Below, in pieces: positions 60,411 to 64,000 of a stretch of 64,000 nucleotides of DNA. Source of the stretch: Pseudomonadales bacterium (GTDB lineage: Bacteria > Pseudomonadota > Gammaproteobacteria > Pseudomonadales > Azotimanducaceae); assembly GCA_022822135.1 (NCBI GenBank), contig JAJECH010000018.1, positions 186,001 to 250,000 of the forward strand, in the 5' to 3' direction. Each line of letters starts with the position of its first letter. Within the stretch, counting starts at the first letter, position 1. The position numbers and the translations under genes were made by a program. Under the pieces are notes generated by a model. The model was not told where the DNA came from, did no database searches, and saw only the letters and a list, made by a program, of their open reading frames with translations.

Positions 60411-63341
60411 TCAGAATCGATAACGAAGTTCCGCGCCCCAATAGCGCCAACCGGACACAAACGGATCGTCAACGATCACGAACACTTCTTCGCCTGTCTC
60501 AGCATCTTCCCATTCAAAATCTACGTATTCAAACAGCTCGATTTCTTGATCATTGAAGACGTTATGACCAAATACGGCTACCGACCAATCTTGGCTGGCT
60601 GACGTCCATGTCAGATTCAAGTCAACGCGGTTGTAAGAATCAGCCTTCTCCATTGGGTTGTTCGATACATACGCATCGAACTCACCACGCCACGAATATA
60701 CCCCGAGGATGGCAAGATTTGACCCACCGTCGAATGGGATGGTGTATTCAGTCGACAGATTCCACTTCGTTCGAGGGTTGTTGGGAAGTTTGTTCCCGGA
60801 GAGACTACCACCGGAAATGTACTCATACTGTGCATCTGGCGAGATGTCTTCATTTCCAGTCCATTCGTATTCCGGTAGTACATAGGGATCAAGCACTTCG
60901 CCGTTATTCAAGGCATAGAACCCGAACAACGTCAGATTCTCGACCATTGGCACGTCCCATGCGAATTCAAAGTCTATCCCGTTGATTCGAACATCACCGT
61001 AATTGATATTTGGCTCGCCCGCACACTCCCAAGGATCGTCCGGGCACAGTGTGATCGCCGCGTTGGCGATGTAGTTGTCGTAGTTGTAGTAATAGGCGGA
61101 CGTCATCAGGCGCAGACCTTGGTCGGGCAGGCGCACCTTCAAGCCTGCCTCCCACGTCAGGAGTTCCTCAGGATCAAAGTGCAAAAAAGGAAGGAAATCG
61201 TCCGCGGCCGCTGGAATCGCGTTGGTGCCACCCGAACGGTAACCAGACGCGACGCGTCCGAAGATGAACACGTTATCGGTCGGCGTGAATTCCAAATCGA
61301 AATTGAAGACGGTTGAACCGTATTCAAGCACGGTTGGTTCGTTGCGCAACACCTGCAACCACCGCGGCGCATCCACATCATTCAGCTCGTAAAACTGATC
61401 CCAGAGACATTCCTCTAAGCTGATTTCCTCATCGTCGAGGAATGCTTGATCGTTGCAATCACCGCGATCATCGCCCGTCACCAGTGACCCGATGTCGGCG
61501 CTCGTTGCGAAGGGGTTGAATCGAGTGGTCAAAATCCCTGCGTTACTGAGGTGCACGAATTCATAACTTGGTTTTTCGTCGTCGATGGTACGCAACCCTA
61601 TGGATGCGCTCAAATTGTCACTTACTTGCCATGCCAATTCGCCGAAGATCGAAAACTGTTCCTGACTGATTGCTTGCCTTCCAGCCCAACCCACGCTGTT
61701 AAGACCACCAATCCCACCCGAATGGCCGTCTTTGTCGACACATATCAGATAACCGGGAATCCATCCCGGCAGATTATCTTCGGAATGGGGTTCTGCTGAC
61801 GAAATCTGAAATACTGACGCGCCTTGCCGTTCGTCTAAATTCGTTTGGCCGAACTGCTCCATGAGAATGTCATCGCACGAACCAGACGGAAATGTAGCGC
61901 CGAGATCTGGTGCGCCGCCCACTGCGTGCAACGCACGCAAATCGTCGAGCGTTGACGTATAGAACGCCGCGTTTTCATAGTGTTTTTGGTCGAACCGGAC
62001 GACACTGGATGCATTCAATGTGAAAAGCCCCAAGCGCATGTCGACGGTGTCACTGAAAGACCCAGTCAGTGTCAACTCGTGCTGGTCAATGTCGTAATGA
62101 CCACCCCCTGTAGAAACGCGATCGCGAAACGGCCCCCCATTGTCATCGGCTTTCGGCCACACACTTGGATCGTCTGGATCCATGAAGCCCGGTTCACCCG
62201 TGCGGTCGGTTAAGTCGCGATCGCGATGTCGAGTGTCGCTGTATCGGGAGGCACCCGTCTGATAGCGTAGTCCGAACGTATCCGAGAGCGCCCACTCGAA
62301 GGTGAGGACGAAATTGCTTGACTCTACCGAGTGGGTATTGTCGCGGTTCATTTGAACGGCGCCGTCTTCGGTCGGAATCTTTGCATCCCAGCCATAAAAG
62401 GAAGTCATTCGACGCACGCCACTACCGCTCACACCGTCATTGACGTGGGTTGGAAAGACCAATCCGGCTGGTAGCACACCAGGAGGAAATTGACCTGGTA
62501 CATTTCGCCCCATGAGGCGGTCGGATTCATACATGCCGGCCAACAAATTCAGATTCCACGTTTCACCACGCCATTCGAGTTGTGGCGAAATGGTCCAGTT
62601 GTCGACACTGTCTAGTCCCGCACCCGTGCATGAACCCACGTCACAAATGTCCGTCAGGTCAGTCCGACCCAAATTACGTTGTTGTCCATCGCGGTGATTC
62701 GAATGAGCCGTTATCCGGAAAGCAAGTGAATCGCCAAGTCCAAAGGCTTCGACCGGACCGGTGTAAGCCAATCCGAATCTGCGATTCGCGGAGGTTCCCA
62801 ATTCAGAAAGGAACTCACCGCTAGCTTCCCACTCAGGGCGTTTGCGCACATAGTTAATCGTGCCGCCGACGCCATTGCGACCGTAAATGGTGTTTTGTGG
62901 TCCGCGCAAGACCTCAATCCGATCGATATCAAAACCGTCGGTATCGATACCTGCCGTACGACCAGCCATCGCAGCAAGACCAGACTGATATACCGCCACC
63001 GCAGATTCGTTCAGATGCGCGGTAGCGAACGTTGTGCCGACCCCACGCATGGTAAATAGATTGTTGGTAGCGTGAGTCTGGACTTCGAGACCTGGCGTCA
63101 TCAACGCTAGGTCGTTCACGTTTTCGATCTTCAGTTTTTCAATTTTGAACGAGTCGAATGCCGTAATTGCGAGTGGCACCGTCATTTCGGACTCTTCGCG
63201 CTTTTCAGCCGTAACTACGACTTCCTCAATAATCGAGCGGGTTTCTTGCTCAGGTTCGTCTTGTGCGTATGCGGCATTGACACCTAACAATGTAAATGCA
63301 GCTGCAGCCGTATAGCCAAGTAAACGATGGAACATCATCAT
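60411..63341 (-). CDS. TonB-dependent outer-membrane receptor
   Basis: 976 residues from the ATG at 63341 (GGGGA five nt upstream); an earlier in-frame start at 63437 would put 32 residues before the signal peptide. Signal peptide ends AYA-Q, then EEVVVTAEKREE (TonB-box region). The plug domain contains VNDLALMTPGLEVQTHATNN and GFDIDRIEVLRGPQNTIYGR, and the 22-stranded barrel ends ELRYRF with C-terminal Phe. This type imports siderophores, glycans or other large nutrients; the substrate is not evident. It lies between 5S rRNA and a strong terminator. Confidence 0.95.
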   Translation of the reverse strand: MMMFHRLLGYTAAAAFTLLGVNAAYAQDEPEQETRSIIEEVVVTAEKREESEMTVPLAITAFDSFKIEKLKIENVNDLALMTPGLEVQTHATNNLFTMRGVGTTFATAHLNESAVAVYQSGLAAMAGRTAGIDTDGFDIDRIEVLRGPQNTIYGRNGVGGTINYVRKRPEWEASGEFLSELGTSANRRFGLAYTGPVEAFGLGDSLAFRITAHSNHRDGQQRNLGRTDLTDICDVGSCTGAGLDSVDNWTISPQLEWRGETWNLNLLAGMYESDRLMGRNVPGQFPPGVLPAGLVFPTHVNDGVSGSGVRRMTSFYGWDAKIPTEDGAVQMNRDNTHSVESSNFVLTFEWALSDTFGLRYQTGASRYSDTRHRDRDLTDRTGEPGFMDPDDPSVWPKADDNGGPFRDRVSTGGGHYDIDQHELTLTGSFSDTVDMRLGLFTLNASSVVRFDQKHYENAAFYTSTLDDLRALHAVGGAPDLGATFPSGSCDDILMEQFGQTNLDERQGASVFQISSAEPHSEDNLPGWIPGYLICVDKDGHSGGIGGLNSVGWAGRQAISQEQFSIFGELAWQVSDNLSASIGLRTIDDEKPSYEFVHLSNAGILTTRFNPFATSADIGSLVTGDDRGDCNDQAFLDDEEISLEECLWDQFYELNDVDAPRWLQVLRNEPTVLEYGSTVFNFDLEFTPTDNVFIFGRVASGYRSGGTNAIPAAADDFLPFLHFDPEELLTWEAGLKVRLPDQGLRLMTSAYYYNYDNYIANAAITLCPDDPWECAGEPNINYGDVRINGIDFEFAWDVPMVENLTLFGFYALNNGEVLDPYVLPEYEWTGNEDISPDAQYEYISGGSLSGNKLPNNPRTKWNLSTEYTIPFDGGSNLAILGVYSWRGEFDAYVSNNPMEKADSYNRVDLNLTWTSASQDWSVAVFGHNVFNDQEIELFEYVDFEWEDAETGEEVFVIVDDPFVSGWRYWGAELRYRF

Positions 63342-63447
63342 CACTGTCCCCAAAAACTTGAAACGGAGAAGTGAGACATTCGTGTACTGTCTCACTTCAT
63401 GTAAAGAAATATACGGATTTTGAATTCGCTTACCCAAAGCGCCGTAA

Positions 63448-63477
63448 AACCCAACTCAGGATGACCTACCTGGGGTT
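63448..63477 (-). terminator. Terminator of the rRNA operon
   Basis: On the minus strand AACCC pairs with GGGTT and, inside, CAGG with CCTG, followed by UUUU, 11-40 nt after the 5S rRNA. The 5S end is itself followed by five U. It would separate the rrn operon from the TonB receptor gene, though the receptor promoter must then lie close by. Confidence 0.5.
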
Positions 63478-63487
63478 CTTAAAAAGA

Positions 63488-63603
63488 CCTGACAACGACC
63501 TACTCACACATGGAGAGACCCCACACTACCATCGGCGCTGAGCCGTTTCACTGCTGAGTTCGGAATGGGTTCAGGTGGTACCAACTCGTTATGATCGTCA
63601 GGT
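63488..63603 (-). rRNA. rrf: 5S ribosomal RNA
   Basis: About 116 nt. Terminal stem ACCTGAC/GTCAGGT. Conserved interior CCATTCCGAACTCAGCAGTG and GCGCCGATGGTAGTGTGGGG match bacterial 5S rRNA. Downstream of the 23S 3' end on the minus strand. Ends may be off by a few bases. Confidence 0.95.
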
Positions 63604-63693
63604 CAAAGAGCAGGAATCAAGTGATTCATTCTAAATACGCAAATCGAAATGCCATGTCTGACAGAATATCCGGATGGATGAACACCCGGTTAT

Positions 63694-63797
63694 ATGGTCA
63701 AGCCGCACGGGCAATTAGTACGAGTTAGCTCAACGCCTTGCAGAACCTACACATCCCACATCTCAACCTTGTACACTACAAGGACCCTACAGAAATC
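63694..63797 (-). rRNA. rrl: 23S ribosomal RNA, 3' end (partial)
   Basis: Read on the minus strand, the last ~105 nt follow proteobacterial 23S rRNA: the hairpin CCTTGTA-GTG-TACAAGG, GGGATGTGTAGG, GGCGTTGAGCTAAC and GTACTAATTGCCCGTGCGGC, then the 23S 3' terminus. The span aligns without gaps to helices 99-101 of a typical gammaproteobacterium as I recall it. Beyond 63797 the sequence stops looking like 23S: the universally conserved sarcin-ricin sequence AGTACGAGAGGACC expected near 63950 and the GCATCTAAG block are missing. Confidence 0.8.
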
Positions 63798-63809
63798 TTG
63801 AACTTCCTC

Positions 63810-63847
63810 GATTCATCTGGTTCGCGATTTGGCGAATCTCTTGAATC
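63810..63847. other. Stable hairpin next to the 23S 3' fragment
   Basis: GATTCA/TGAATC closing stem, a 5x5 internal loop, a TTCGC/GCGAA inner stem and a 6-nt loop. It lies just upstream (in transcription sense) of the recognisable 23S end. It could be part of a diverged rRNA, of an intervening sequence, or of a spacer. Confidence 0.5.
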
Positions 63848-63894
63848 ACACCGTGAGTGGGCGATATCGGAGTCAGTTCAGGATGCTTGACGCG

Positions 63895-64000
63895 CTAACC
63901 GTCGAACGGGTGTTGCCGGAGAAATCTGTAAATTTCGGCGGAAACGGCACGTGCCTCTTCGTAGCTTATATAAGGGACGCTCGCCGTGAATTTCAGCAAG
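63895..64000 (-). CDS. Possible 3' end of an unidentified reading frame at the window edge
   Basis: Thirty-four codons are open from the window edge to a TAG at 63895-63897, ending SYEEARAVSAEIYRFLRQHP followed by FDG. It has an ordinary helical-protein composition. It lies where the 23S rRNA interior is expected, so it could be an intron or intervening-sequence ORF, or a chance reading frame. No family is recognised. Confidence 0.2.
   Translation of the reverse strand, partial: LLKFTASVPYISYEEARAVSAEIYRFLRQHPFDG

Noticed and set aside
63342-63437. Earlier start of the TonB receptor
   Set aside because: Would put 32 residues before an evident signal peptide; the ATG at 63341 has a good ribosome site.

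Overview
The window reads as chromosomal DNA of a gammaproteobacterium, probably an uncultured environmental one. The str, S10, spc and alpha ribosomal operons, rpoBC and the L11/L10 genes lie head to tail on the minus strand. They end at a tRNA-Thr/Tyr/Gly/Thr/Trp cluster before secE-nusG, the order known from Pseudomonas and E. coli but without the second tuf gene. S14 is the zinc-free form and L36 the zinc-ribbon form. Base composition is even throughout, and I saw no insertion sequence, phage gene or CRISPR array.

Layout. 1-240 is the start of an LplT/Aas-type MFS protein. 0.46-2.5 kb (plus) holds a secreted EF-hand protein, an ECF sigma factor, a small membrane protein (likely anti-sigma) and a periplasmic metal-sensor-like protein. 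2.5-3.5 kb (minus) is a fusion of O6-alkylguanine-DNA alkyltransferase with a TetR regulator, followed by uvrA. 6.6-37 kb is the ribosomal/RNA polymerase block. Several of its proteins carry acidic extensions (L17 C-terminus, RpoA and NusG N-termini), RpoB has an insertion of about 105 residues, and terminator-like hairpins flank rpsJ. 37-42 kb has five tRNAs, a PPK2-type polyphosphate kinase with a start-codon problem, and a DUF1501/DUF1800 pair. 42-51 kb is the most unusual part: a sterol 24-C-methyltransferase-like enzyme, an RND pump pair, a cytochrome P450 with an N-terminal GPP34 (GOLPH3-like) domain, and a Rieske oxygenase resembling cholesterol 7-desaturase/KshA. The last two genes overlap by 4 bp. 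51-60 kb has birA, two PhyH-type dioxygenases, a double-hotdog dehydratase, a rifampin-phosphotransferase-like protein and an ARPP-1 domain protein. 60-63 kb is a TonB-dependent receptor. The right edge holds 5S rRNA and the 3' end of 23S rRNA, both minus strand.

How it fits together. The 6.6-37 kb block is core gene expression. My main inference about new biology is that 42-51 kb acts on sterol-like or polycyclic lipids: side-chain methylation, ring oxidation by Rieske and P450, a membrane/lipid-binding GPP34 domain tethered to the P450, and RND transport. A second theme is an Ada-like DNA alkylation sensor rebuilt from Ogt plus TetR, beside the repair gene uvrA. A third is possible rifamycin tolerance, from altered rifamycin-pocket residues in RpoB together with an RPH-like gene. 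The right edge is odd: only about 100 nt of conserved 23S 3' end is visible before the sequence stops looking like 23S rRNA.
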